Positions 22,112 to 32,001 of a stretch of 41,723 bases of DNA are shown here, piece after piece. Origin of the DNA: Flammula alnicola (lineage: Eukaryota; Basidiomycota; Agaricomycetes; Agaricales; Strophariaceae); NCBI GenBank assembly GCA_015499995.1, contig JADNRV010000383.1, positions 1 to 41,723 on the forward strand, read 5' to 3'. The position numbers were made by a program, and so were the translations under genes. The stretch's first letter is position 1. The number at the start of each line of letters is the position of its first letter. The notes under the pieces are model-generated. The model was not told where the DNA came from and did no database searches. It saw only the letters and a list, made by a program, of their open reading frames with translations.

Positions 22112-23600
22112 TCAATTACAGAAGGGTATCGCCGCAATTATGATGAAGTACTTCATGTAAAACGAGAAATCAGCTTCCAAGAATCGTGAAACAGTGACTT
22201 TCAAATTTACCGTAAGGTGCACAAGATCGATACCCATAGAGGGGATAGAGTCAGAGCAAGTTGGGTCCTCGCCGCTGGCTGCACACTGTCTAGTGGTAGA
22301 CGCGCTGGCAGGGTCCGGAGTTTGGAAAAATACAATAGCTGAGATAACAAGTATGGAGACTTGCCGTGGTGTTGGTAGCCGGGTGCCTGGGGAATGATAG
22401 TGGGAACTCTGCGACCATTGCTATAAGCAATTGCGTTCCATCAGATTTACAAGGCGAGAAATGCACCCATCGGTGGTGTGGACAGCTGGGCAGATATCAC
22501 AGATCAGGGTGGAGGAAGTTTGAATATTAAAAAAAGACCAACTCACATCGGAATGCAAGATAATCGAAGAGGGAGTTGACGAAATTGGCGCCGGTAAGGT
22601 TGAAGATACGTGGCTGGAGCAAAAACTTAGATGGTCAGACTCATGTGGACAACAAGTATTATACTGCTTCCCTGGCCGTATGTGAACATTCTTACACCGC
22701 TGTAATTAGGTTAGAAACGTCAAAATCCAGTGACGCTAACCTTGGATAAACGAGCTTGCCTGTTGGGGAAGTTCTGCTTGAGAGCAACACCGGGAAAACT
22801 CGACAAAGCACCGCCAAGCGAGTGGCCAGTAGAGACAAGAGCATAATCCGGATCAATGGCGAGCTGAGACTAAATTGACAGTGGAAAGAACTTGGTCTGC
22901 GACGACGGAATTCCATCTATGAAAATAGGAAGATGAGCATTTCGTCTAAAATAGCTTTGAAAGCTTACGCGGTCAAGAAACCGGTGTGGGCCTTGGAGCC
23001 AGCTTTGAGATACATAGCGATCAGTTGGCGTACCGACGCTGATTATGAAGGTATTTACCTGGGGGTTGACACCTGGGGAGACGAATGGAATCAACGCAAT
23101 CTCCGCGTCAACCAAGATGTCCGTGGGTGAGGTACTTAAGTTTAAAAAAATTGAAGGATGGCCAGGAATCAGGCGACGACACCAAAATTAGGCAAATTCT
23201 ACATACCTGCCGCGAAGAGCAACAGCAATTTCTTTCTTGTTGTCGTCACGAGCAATTAATCCTTGGGTATCAGTCACTATGTCGCAAAATTCCTCAATCA
23301 AGGTGTTGCCGTTGGGACTGGCGCCGTTAATGACATAGGCCGAAGAGGCATCTATAAAATACAAAAATATTAGAAAACTCATTCGAATCACCGTGCAAAG
23401 TACAAATATTGAAAGTAGAAGACGAGGTCATTAAATGTTCCTGCCTAGATAGATCAGTCAACATGGCGTCCTGTTAGTTCGAATCGACAGGTACATACCA
23501 GTTGCAATGGAACGTTTTTCGACAGAGTTCTCCTTAGCTATAGGAGACGCGACAGCAACGAGAAGCGAAGCCAAAGTCACAAAGGCAACAAACAGACGCA
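22112..23600 (-). CDS. Secreted class 3 (triacylglycerol) lipase, frame interrupted, possible pseudogene
   Basis: Minus strand, many short exons. The start at 23600 gives a signal peptide (MRLFVAFVTLASLLVAVASP) and a KR site at ENSVEKR. Recognisable pieces follow in family order: TFNDLVFYFQY, NGNTLIEEFCDIVTDTQGL, ARDDNKKEIAVALRG, IALIPFVSP, AHTGFLTAWNSVVADQ, the catalytic-serine elbow TGHSLGGAL, VRMFTYGQ, ANFVNSLF, VPTIIPQAPGYQHHG, and the Cys-rich end EDPTCSDSIPSMGIDLVHLT then YFIIIAA..PFCN. Ser is in GHSLGG; an Asp/His pair is expected downstream. Several joins do not work: no GT donor exists where exon 2 should end (about 23408-23411), the frame shifts between ..QVLSTV and SQLAIDP (22867-22878), and the donor after TYGQ is GG rather than GT (22670-22671). 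It is either a decaying copy or affected by local consensus errors. The family call is firm; the exact structure is not. Confidence 0.65.
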
Positions 23601-23850
23601 TTTCGAATTCGGGTATTCGGTTAGTTGTGACAATACGAAGCAGGTCAAATGGTGCTAGCGGGAATCCACTGATCTTTCACGAAAATAAAGCTTGTCTTTT
23701 TATAGGCGACTGAGTAGCACCTGGGAAATCCACCTGCTGGTAGGGGAACATGAAAATTCCAAAAATTGACTGGAAGTTCATATGACGACCCGAGGAAGAG
23801 GCTAACTATGAGCATCAGCCTGTAAGATGATAAAAACTGAAATTGCACAC

Positions 23851-24829
23851 TCAACAAATCAGGTAATGTGAGAAGTCCACGTTCAGTTCACGACATCCTC
23901 GGTAGAACATGAGGACATTTTCCAAGCGGTTACGTTTGTGGAAGATGAATTGAACATTGCCAGCTTCAGTCAACTCATTGCATATGATTTCCTGGCGGGT
24001 GGCAGTACATCTTTATTGCCGCGGGGTCGACAGCCACAAGATGGAAACATAGCAGACGAGGTTATTTATGGATGATAAACATTTTTCCTCATCTTGTAAA
24101 ATTAAAGGAGTAATTCAGTCAGTAAAATTCAGCTGAAATAAAGAATTATAAGTAGACACTCTAGCGAAAACAAGAGGGCACTTACGGTAGTATAACGTCC
24201 GATTTCAAGGTATTTACACTCGTCGGACACTTCATGGATTGAAAATAGAGGATATTCGCCAAGATTGCTGGACGCTGTTGAAAACGTAACAACGCGGTTG
24301 AAAAGCGAGTCAAGGAATGCAAGGTAGTCTCGTGGGGATTTGACGTCCTGCACAGAAGCTTACTGGTTCGGAACTAGCGCGATGACGTGAGACCGCAAAC
24401 TCGTGTGCTAACGGTGTACATTCGTTAGCCCAGGTGTCGTAAACTCGAGCGAGAAGAGAGAAAGGATACACTGCAAGGAGCAAATTTTACCCAGAACCAG
24501 GGTGGACTTGCATGGAATTAAAGTTCGAAAAGTGAATTGAATGAAAATCCCTAAATTTGTTGCCCTGTATGTAGGCAATACGGGAAAAAAATTAATTTAG
24601 ATTGAAGTGCTATAACAAGGAAGAACATACATGACACTCGATAGTGTGTGAGCCTGCGATAACATCTGCAACCGATGAATGCCGTCAAGGTCTGGTGATT
24701 ACAGGTTCTGGATGGACTGCGTCAAATGACAGAACAAATTCGCAGAAATGCACAGATTGGACCCGCGACGGTTCTGAGGTTAGCGTACTCAAGGGTAGGG
24801 AATGAGGAACTGCAAGGAGTATTCTTCAT
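23851..24829 (-). CDS. Unresolved minus-strand coding signal, uncharacterised
   Basis: Several minus-strand open segments between the lipase and ALG5 look exon-like but I could not join them with confidence. One runs from about 24358 to 24187 (SPRDYLAFLDSLFNRVV, EVSDECKYLEIGRYTT) and ends at a canonical GTAAGT donor. Another, about 23990-23851, reads NVQFIFHKRNRLENVLMFYR before a TGA. Upstream pieces near 24430-24700 are open in more than one frame. A possible start is the ATG at 24829. I recognise no family. It could be a real small gene, a decayed one, or chance; treat it as a lead only. Confidence 0.25.
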
Positions 24830-24877
24830 GCGACGAGAAATCTATAAGCGTGTTGACCTAGGGAGAACATGCGCGTA

Positions 24878-26088
24878 TTACTCCGACTTTGATTTTACAG
24901 GCGATGCCGACCATCTCCCGAGGATATGGTTCGCTCTAACAATAAGCAAGTCTCGCAGCATCTGAACAGACGCCGTGACAACGTTCAGTTTGCTTCCTGC
25001 TACTTCATGCCACTCGATCGGCACCTCTGCTACGGGTATATGGAGCTGCTTTGCCAAAAGCAGGAGCTCCACATCGAATATCCAGGTTGGAAGATGTTGG
25101 GATGGGAATATTTGTTGGGCGGCCGAGCGCGAAAATAACTTGAATCCACATTGGGTGTCTCGGATGTGGCCAACACCCACGATTCGAAGGATGGTATGTA
25201 ACCCGTACATGAGCACGTTCCGTAGGAAAGACCGCTGGAAATAATGAAATGGTCAATCATATACAAAGAGGACATGGTCTGCCTTACTTTTACAACGGCT
25301 TCCGATTTGACCAGGTGAGCTCTACTTCCAACGACTACTCCAGGAGTCTTGTTGGGAGCGATAGTGTCCATGGATTTCCATAATTCTTCTAAGTCTTCGA
25401 TCCTGCTTGCACCGTCCGCGTCTGCCATTAGGAGCCTCTCTCCCCCAGCGTACAACATCCCATGCCGAACTGCACCACCTTTCCCAACATTATGTTCCAA
25501 GGTAACTACTTTTATGTCGCAGTCCGAGTATTTCTTCGCAAGTTTTAGAGTTGTTGCAGAGGTGCCGTCGCTAGAACCGTCGTCAACGACGAGGATCTCG
25601 AATGTCCTCTTTCCCTTCAATCCTGCTGAACTCAGATGCTTGATGGTGGCAGCCATCATGTCTGGCAATCGTTCCGTCTCGTTGTAGGCTGGCACGACGA
25701 TCGTTAGATCGACACTGCTTGGCTCGTCAAGTCGGGTCAACCGAAGCGGCCGAGTCGGTGATGCCTTGGAGAGGTAAAACTTCTCGGAGTCATGGGTAAT
25801 TATTGGCGGAGGCGACCAAAATACAAGGGCTGCATACAACTAATAGAAATTAGCATATGGTTTAGAAGTAAAGGATCAGTAAAAGGGAGGTCAGTGCAGG
25901 GGTTATGATACCCTGACCCGAATTTGTCGTCTGCGTCATGGCGTGCATCCCAGAAGGACGACCCGCGACTCGAAGAACAAGGATGAAAGGGTGATCATCA
26001 TGTATATCCGTATTAAACGCCAACTCACCAATATTAAGCCTCCTAAAAGAAGAATCGCAGCACCATAAACGACAGATGACTGCTCCAT
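24878..26088 (-). CDS. ALG5: Dolichyl-phosphate beta-glucosyltransferase
   Basis: Three exons on the minus strand: 26029-26088, 25288-25839 and 24878-25234, giving 322 residues, normal for ALG5. The enzyme is a GT2 glycosyltransferase of the ER membrane that makes dolichyl-phosphate glucose from UDP-glucose, the donor for the last glucoses of the N-glycan precursor. Residues about 7-27 (VYGAAILLLGGLIL then LYAALVFW) form an N-terminal membrane anchor. The GT2 core follows: LTIVVPAYNETERLP (about 65), ILVVDDGSSDGT (about 102), NVGKGGAVRHGM (about 137) and the metal-binding MADADGASRIEDL (DAD at 160-162). The last exon carries RDTQCGFKLFSRSAA and PVAEVPIEWHEVAGSKLN, conserved in ALG5. The first intron is long (189 nt), but the start fits the membrane anchor and phase. 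Confidence 0.93.
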
Positions 26089-26354
26089 AGATTGTGTGTA
26101 ACACGCTGGGTTCAAAGTCATACAGCTATAGCTTTGAACGTTAGAAAAGATGAAAGACTCACCGCTATATCATATACGAAGGAACGACGAGCACACTGGG
26201 ATATTATGAGAAAGAGAGGAAGGTAGTAGGCGCGTCTCTGAGTCCATGACACGAAGACATTTCGCAGTGGATGCCGTGAGAATTTGATTTGGGCACTGAA
26301 TACGTGGTCAGTGAAAAAGGGAGTAGTAACTCTAGGGTGGGATAAATATCCATA
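26089..26354. other. ALG5 upstream region up to the inserted element
   Basis: Short stretch between the ALG5 start and the left end of the inverted-repeat element, likely the ALG5 promoter and 5' leader. Its last seven bases (ATCCATA) are the left copy of the target-site duplication. Confidence 0.5.
26348..26354 (+). repeat. Left target-site duplication (ATCCATA)
   Basis: Seven bases immediately outside the left inverted repeat are identical, in the same orientation, to the seven bases immediately outside the right inverted repeat (29124-29130). Confidence 0.8.
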
Positions 26355-26404
26355 CCCAGTGAGAATGCCGGCGGTTGAGGTTGGTTGTCTTTGGTTGAAA
26401 TCGG
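26355..26404 (+). repeat. Left terminal inverted repeat
   Basis: Pairs with 29074-29123 on the opposite strand. The outer 22 bases match perfectly; the inner 28 match at about 18 positions, including TTGGTTG and TCGG. Confidence 0.85.
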
Positions 26405-26456
26405 ATTCGGGCACATGTCACCGATCAAAACCGATAACAACACAGGATTTAGAATC

Positions 26457-26476
26457 TAACCGATGACAATCGGTTA
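26457..26476. repeat. Subterminal palindrome (TAACCGAT..ATCGGTTA)
   Basis: An 8-bp inverted repeat with a 4-nt spacer, about 100 bp inside the left end. Related CCGAT/ATCGG copies occur at 26421-26435 and 26531-26538. Such subterminal clusters are often transposase-binding sites in DNA transposons; here that role is inferred. Confidence 0.6.
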
Positions 26477-26668
26477 GTTTGGGTTGGCATTGACTCAATA
26501 AAAGATTTGTTGTAGCTTTAATAGAATGAGATCGGTTAATTTCTGACAATACCACTACATGTACTACGTGATACAGTGTAATGAAATGAACCGAAAAGAA
26601 CCAACATGTAGTGTACCATATTGACCCTCGCGGCGCCTCGCCACCCCACCTCGAGCCACTTCGCCCAT

Positions 26669-28743
26669 TCACTGCGCCACGGCCACAGCATTCCGTGCCT
26701 CCTTCTTTTGTGCGAGTTTCTCTTTACGCAGAGCAGACCATTTCTTAAATTAGACATTCAATTAGTTAAAAGATTGCGGAATGCTTGAGAAACAAACTGA
26801 CCAGCTTCTCGCTATCCGAGAGCGCTTCAAACACATCCTTCACCTCTTGCTTCGTGGCGCGTGTATTCGTCTTGCAGTATTCATACCCGAAAAGATTCCT
26901 ACAATTAGTCAGCATGATATTGTGTCAACGTAGTAAGATCAACGAACCATTCAGCAAAGCTATTCGTCGAAAACTTGAAAAGGGCCGCATTCAGTGGACT
27001 CGGGGGTACCGAAGGTGTAGCGAGAACAGTTTCACAAGCTGAAGGCAAGCCTGAGCTCGGTGGCATTGCAACCATTTCGCTTTTTGAGGGTTTTGTAGCT
27101 GGAGATGAGAGGCATCTGTTAGCGAAGAACAAGAGCCAGGATCAACAAACATACCATTCAATTTGAGGGCATCAAGACGAGAGACCGCGGGACCAGAGGT
27201 GACTTGAGCAGAGAATGTGCTATGCAAGGCGGTGAGTGAGAGCTGAACCGAAAAAAGGCAGGCCGACTCACAGAGGATTTTTCAGCATTGAGAGCTTGAT
27301 AGAGTATGGTAAGTAATGTCATCCCAAGATCATGAATCACACGTACTTTGAAAGACTTGGATCCTTTCGGTAATCCAGAGCTTGTTTCTCCCACCACTAA
27401 TGCCCCAATTCCGCCCATTCCAGCATCTTGTACTTGTTCAAGAGGAGCGGCCGAGTCTGGCATAGGTGATGGTTCAGTCTCTGGAGTCATCGGCTGTTCC
27501 TCCGTTATCGTTGACACAGATGGAACTGGCGGTGGTTGAAGAGAAACTCCCGCAGCAGACGTTATCTCAGATCCTGTCGGCTTGACGCAAACACCGTTGG
27601 CAGTGTCAAACAATTATCTAAAGTGGTACTCACCTTCGTCGCAGATGAAACTGCTGGTGCTTCATTTGGCTTGGTGGTCTCGCTGGCAGATGGTGGCTTG
27701 ACGCGAACAGGTTTAACAGCGTCAATAATTAGTTGGATAGTACTCACTGTCGTGGATGAAACCGCTGGCGTCTCATTTGGTGCTGTGATCTCATTGGCAG
27801 ATGGTGGTTCGACAGTGAGTGAAACTGCTGGCGTCTCAGTTGGCGCTGTGATCTTGTTGGCAGGTGGTGGTTGGTGGGAAACTTTCTGGCCACTCGCTAC
27901 ATCCAAATCAGAATTCTGAGGTAATGTTGCACCTGCAGTCGGTACATGCAGCTGAGGTTCGATTGTCTAGATTAATTAATATTAGCATGTGAGAGTATCA
28001 GCTAAGATTATGCTCACGATTCCCGAGACATTGGTCTCCAGTTTTGGCTGCTTCTCCCGCTTGACGACATTAGAGTCTGGGGCTTCCTTTCGCTTGCGGT
28101 TGATGGTCGTATCTTCATTTTCTTTTTTGACAATGCTTGTTGCATTCCGCTTCGCCCTGTTGAACCCCGAATAATTGTCGGTCGCCAGTCGTTCTGCCTT
28201 CCAGTGACGAGGTTCATCACAGTAACGCAGCTCGTCAAAACTTTTGTACATCTCGGCATAGTAATACTCAGCTGCTGGTAGACTTGCTTTACCCCAAGTT
28301 GCAGGCGCCAGGCTCAAGTCCCGAAGATATTGCCAGATTGCTGCAGCCCGGGCTGTCATCTCCCTCGCTCGACCCTCTGTAATTGGTCCATAGTATCACT
28401 AGTGGGGTTGGGGATAATCTCTACCTCATCCAAATCTTCCAAAGCCTGCATATCTATGTCGGGCCCAGGAGTACTTGAGGTGGGAGGTGGTTCCTAGAAT
28501 TGATACACTTAAGTCACAGATATAAACAAAATATAACCCAGAACATACCGGTAATGTCGCCGTGGCCTGAGATACAATTCCTAAACTTGCTGCATGAGCG
28601 GCCACAAAATTGTCAGTAATTGGCGTAAGTTGGTTTTGTCGCCGGTAAGGTGCATGGTTGTAGTAGGTAGCCTGAGATACGAGGCTGTCCATTCCATGGC
28701 AAAAGTGAGAGCAGTTACAGATCTTCTTAGGTTGAGAGGCCAT
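26669..28743 (-). CDS. Hypothetical agaricomycete protein, the only gene of the inverted-repeat element
   Basis: Eleven exons on the minus strand (28549-28743, 28425-28493, 28018-28374, 27748-27966, 27634-27696, 27347-27580, 27272-27294, 27155-27219, 26948-27098, 26802-26898, 26669-26743) close without error to 515 residues. The N-terminus has a Cys-rich motif ICNCSHFCHG followed by ATYYNHAPYRRQ, possibly metal-binding. A central block reads REMTARAAAIWQYLRDLS, YYYAEMYKSFDELRYC and HWKAERLATDNYSGF, followed by a basic NLS-like part (NRKRKEAPDS, KREKQPKLE). A Pro/Thr-rich section is built from four about 20-residue repeats. The C-terminal block is AEWNLFGYEYCK, then ATKQEVKDVFEALS and a Lys-rich helix. 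Similar domain layouts recur in large, uncharacterised agaricomycete families. No catalytic transposase motif is visible. The third-exon acceptor (GAG/GGT) is inferred from frame. Perfect frame and splice sites imply recent function. Confidence 0.75.
27581..27870 (-). repeat. Tandemly duplicated exon-intron unit
   Basis: Protein repeats (PPANKITAPTETPAVSL, PPSANEITAPNETPAVSS, PPSASETTKPNEAPAVSS, then a diverged PTGSEITSAAGVSL) alternate with two related introns, 27697-27747 (51 nt) and 27581-27633 (53 nt). Both introns start GTGAGTAC and end GCGTCAAG. The unit is about 114 bp and in phase 0. Confidence 0.8.
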
Positions 28744-29073
28744 TGGTGAAAGGATGGTTTGAAGCAGAGCGAGGAGAGGCACAAAGAGGAAGGAAGAAAC
28801 TTAGGGCGAAAACTTAGAGAAAATGTCGAAGTCGAGTCAGTGGAGAAGCACAGCCCCCGATTGAAGTGGCTGTTACTTGGTCACGTGAGGTAACAACTTT
28901 GCCGAGAGAACTGCAAAGTGTGCCCTGTGTGGAGGTGAATACGACGGATGTTGGATGAATTTAGAATATGGAATTGACATGGAATGGAAATTCTGCGAGG
29001 AGAATCAAGCTAGCAACAGAATTACATTTTTTGACAGATTGTAAACGATTTTAACCAATGGAATTGGTAAATA

Positions 29074-29123
29074 CCGAGCACAACCAATCTAAGCCAAACT
29101 GAACCGCCGGCATTCTCACTGGG
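29074..29123 (-). repeat. Right terminal inverted repeat
   Basis: Reverse complement of the left repeat at 26355-26404; 22 outer bases are identical. It is followed directly by the right ATCCATA copy. Confidence 0.85.
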
Positions 29124-29130
29124 ATCCATA
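29124..29130 (+). repeat. Right target-site duplication (ATCCATA)
   Basis: Identical to 26348-26354, immediately outside the right inverted repeat. Confidence 0.8.
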
Positions 29131-29374
29131 ATTCAAGCGTTCATAAATACTGGTTATGCCTGTAATATTGCAGAGTCGGACAGACCGCACTGATAGCAAT
29201 TTATGTATAATACAGGAAGCATGTAAGGACAGCACCGACCAGAAACCACTAGCAAGAAAAGAAGCAGAAAGAAACTAAAATGATATGGTGTATGATAGAA
29301 GAGAATGAACCTCGTTTACTCTCATTATATAGTTTCCAAAGTTCATCGCCGACAGCACGTCCACTCATACTCGA

Positions 29375-31558
29375 TCAGGTTGGGATATTAGCATTAATTT
29401 CTTCCAGGAGATCTGCCGCGATTTTGGCATTGGAAACCTAATAGTGGGAAATATAAGATGGTCGGTTTTTTTTGGATCAAGAGCAAAAATACCTTCAGAT
29501 TGTAAGTCGTCGCTGCGCCGTTCTCTATGGCACTGAACCTAAGGTATCGCGGATCTTGCGCCAACGAACAGCGCATTCCGGGGAATAAGGTGACGTTTAG
29601 CAAAAGAGTGTAAACCGCATCTTTCCTCATCACTAGAGAGGGAAAAACATAAATAAAAAGGAGGAACCACCAAAGGCAGAACCCACCCAGACGAGCCCCA
29701 GTACCATCTTCCTGCTTGACATTCAGTTTCAAGAGGCCCGTACCTCTTTCCTTCCATGAATTGTCATCTAAAGAGAACAATTTACCCCGAACTTGAAGAA
29801 GGGTTTCTTCTTCCTCTTCTCCTGTCATCACTGCGGATAAATGTTAATCAAGTGAAATAAATGTATAGATCATCTAGGCTCGTACCATCTTGTTCGGTTA
29901 GCATCATCTTATGTTGATCTTCATCGGATTTGTTGTCTTCCTCGTCATCTTTGCCGGCGCGTAGCCTTTCTCCAAAAGTCGTGGGCTCATCACCCTCTTG
30001 GTCATCCTCTGCACCACTCTCTGATCCATTAACGGAATCTCCAAAGACGCCGACGACTGACGCTCTTTCCAAGGAACTGCGAGCCGACCCCTCCGGTGAG
30101 CCCGCTCGAGCACGCTTTTGTGCAGGAAGGGCGAAGCCTTGGCTCGGCCCAGCATACGAGGCGAACGGATTTGAATTTAACGCAGAATTTGTCTTTCTCG
30201 GTGGTGATTTTGCTCGGCCCAACTTTGAAGTCGAACCAAGAACAGGAGACTTCATACGTGCAGAGGCAAAAGGAGAAGAAGAAGATGCGAACGCTTCAAA
30301 TCCAGTTCGTTTCGGGGCAGCAGCAGTCGAAGATTGGCCAAAGGCTGACTTTAACTCGGGGGCCGGTGTCAATGGAGCTGACTTTGTGGAGAAAGGCGAT
30401 AATGATGTAGTAGATTTAGACCCAAATATACTCTGGCCCTTGACAGAGGCGAATGGAGAACTAGTAGATGCGTATGCCATAAATCCGCTCTAGAAGTTAA
30501 TATGCCACGTCAAAAAAGTGCACAAAAAAAGGAATCTCGTAGAAACTGACCATCTTGGGGATTTTGGGAGACGGTGGAGATTCTCGGGGTGGGGATGGAG
30601 GAGGAGAGGGTCGTTTAGTTTCTCGAGGATTGTCGTCCTTATTTGCTTCATCACGAGGTCGCTTCAGGGGTTCGTTTGGATGTTGGAAGGTCTCCTCCTG
30701 TTCTGGAGGTCCATGGCTGGTACCACGTTCAAGATATTTGCGCTTGAGGCCCTTTTCGTTGCTCTCCGAGGCGGAGCGTAAGCGATTCACCTCTGGCGAT
30801 GCCGGAACCATTGTAGCGTCCTGGTTTTTAACATCTTGAACAGAACGAGAAAAGGTAGAGTGTTCTGGAGTTTTGGGAGGAGATTCATCGTTGTCGACCA
30901 TGCCGTTATGGTTGGATTTTTCCTCGTTTATTCTTTGGTCCTCGTCTTGTTCTTGGATAGCTTCCGATGGTCCGGAGTCCACCTCAATGTCGTGTTCTTT
31001 GTGGTCCGGAACAGTCTCCATGCTCTTCCAATTTATATCTTCGACTCCACGACTGATTTGTCGAACCTTTATCTTCATTTCCTGGCGAGGTGACGCAAGA
31101 ATCCCACTAGTCGGAGGGGAGCCAGAGCCAGAGCCTGACCAGAACCCGAACCACCTCCATCCTCCTCTTCCTCGGTAGGATCAAGACGCCGCCTGTTCTT
31201 CTTCATGGGTGTCCGGGAGTTCGAGTCCTTACGTTCACGAAGGATTGAGTCAGACTCCTGTGAAATAATGATCATAAGCGAATGCGCCCTTTGGACGAAG
31301 GTAATCAGGCCACGAACATTTGCTGCCGACGGAGTGGTCACTGGTTCTAAGGAAACTTCACGTTCTCGTTTCCTTGATAATTTGAGTTCTAGTCATCGGT
31401 GTGATAGCGTCGATAAATGATTTTGTGTCTAGTCCGATAAGTAAACTAAGACAGACCTGATTCCGTCGCGTCCGGCGATGGTGTTAACCTTGGGGGGAAG
31501 CCAATCTACCTGCCTCGGTCAAAGGCTGAGAGCTGTCTGCCTCTTGTGAGTCTGACAT
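29375..31558 (-). CDS. Ran-binding domain (RanBD1) protein, Yrb2/Nup50/Nup2-like
   Basis: Minus strand. Clear exons are 29375-29437, 29493-29632, 29687-29830, 29886-30489 and 30551 to about 31130, with upstream exons to the start at 31558 (MSDSQEADSSQPLTEA). The C-terminal RanBD1 fold is complete: TGEEEEETLLQVRGKLF, WKERGTGLLKLN, ARL..MRKDAVYTLLLNVTLF and ending AADLLEEINANIPT. RanBD1 proteins bind Ran-GTP at the nuclear pore or assist Crm1 export. The middle has Phe-containing SSPFAS/NPFASY repeats like FG-type nucleoporins, basic NLS-like clusters (KKNRRRLDP, KRPRDE) and a KVRQISRGVEDINW stretch. Near 31134-31135 the frame slips by one missing base between GGGSGSG and SGSPPTSGILASP. The small second exon near 31395-31510 is uncertain. 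Confidence 0.85.
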
Positions 31559-32001
31559 GGTTGGTTGAAAGTTGACGATTTGGGGACAAGTTCAAGGGCA
31601 TGCGCCCAGCCATTTACCCTCGGCTCGGCTAAATCCGACAATTGTGAGCGAGGGCCACCTCTTGAGCTGATGCCACAGACAGTGGGAAACAAGGCTTTCT
31701 TCTTTAAAATCACATACTCCGAATTAATCCATGTAATAAAATATACATATAGCATGCGTGTATATGAGTAGAAGATGTGCTTCACAGAAAAAAGGAACGT
31801 GTGGCGGGAAGGACAATGACAATATCCGAAATCCGCACGATAAATTATACTTGTCCTTCTATTAGTATTACGAGATGATGTTACACAGGCGCAAAAAAAA
31901 CACGCCCCACATGTGTGAACGATGAATGTCCGATCATGGTCCACGAAGGGGAAATGATCCCCAAATATCTGAGGACGGCAGGAAGAGGGTATGAATCATT
32001 G
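31559..32001. other. Intergenic region
   Basis: Promoter side of the Ran-binding protein gene and 3' flank of the histidine kinase gene. Frames seen on both strands have no domain content. Confidence 0.5.

Larger units (their letters stand above)
26355..29123. mobile_element. Putative DNA transposon-like element with terminal inverted repeats, 2769 bp
   Basis: The ends are inverted copies of each other: 22 of 22 bases identical (starting CCCAGTGAGAATGCCGGCGG), then about 18 of the next 28. A 7-bp direct duplication flanks the ends. The only gene inside is the 11-exon minus-strand gene at 26669-28743. No DDE/DDD transposase, RNase H-like or other known mobility domain is recognisable. Short A/T-and-CCGAT-type motifs cluster near the left end. 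A 7-bp duplication does not match exactly the 8 bp of hAT, P or Zisupton-type elements or the 9-11 bp of Mutator-like ones. It is either a non-autonomous element that carries a gene or a superfamily I do not recognise. Confidence 0.75.
28744..29374. other. 5' part of the element and flank, no gene
   Basis: From 28744 to 29123 is the promoter side of the element's gene and its right inverted repeat. 29124-29374 lies outside the element, between the duplication and the stop of the Ran-binding protein gene. No other gene is seen. Confidence 0.5.

Noticed and set aside
22270..22320. Stretch TGTCTAGTGGTAGACGCG resembling part of a tRNA D-arm
   Set aside because: No full cloverleaf could be drawn, and the minus strand encodes the conserved Cys-rich end of the lipase.
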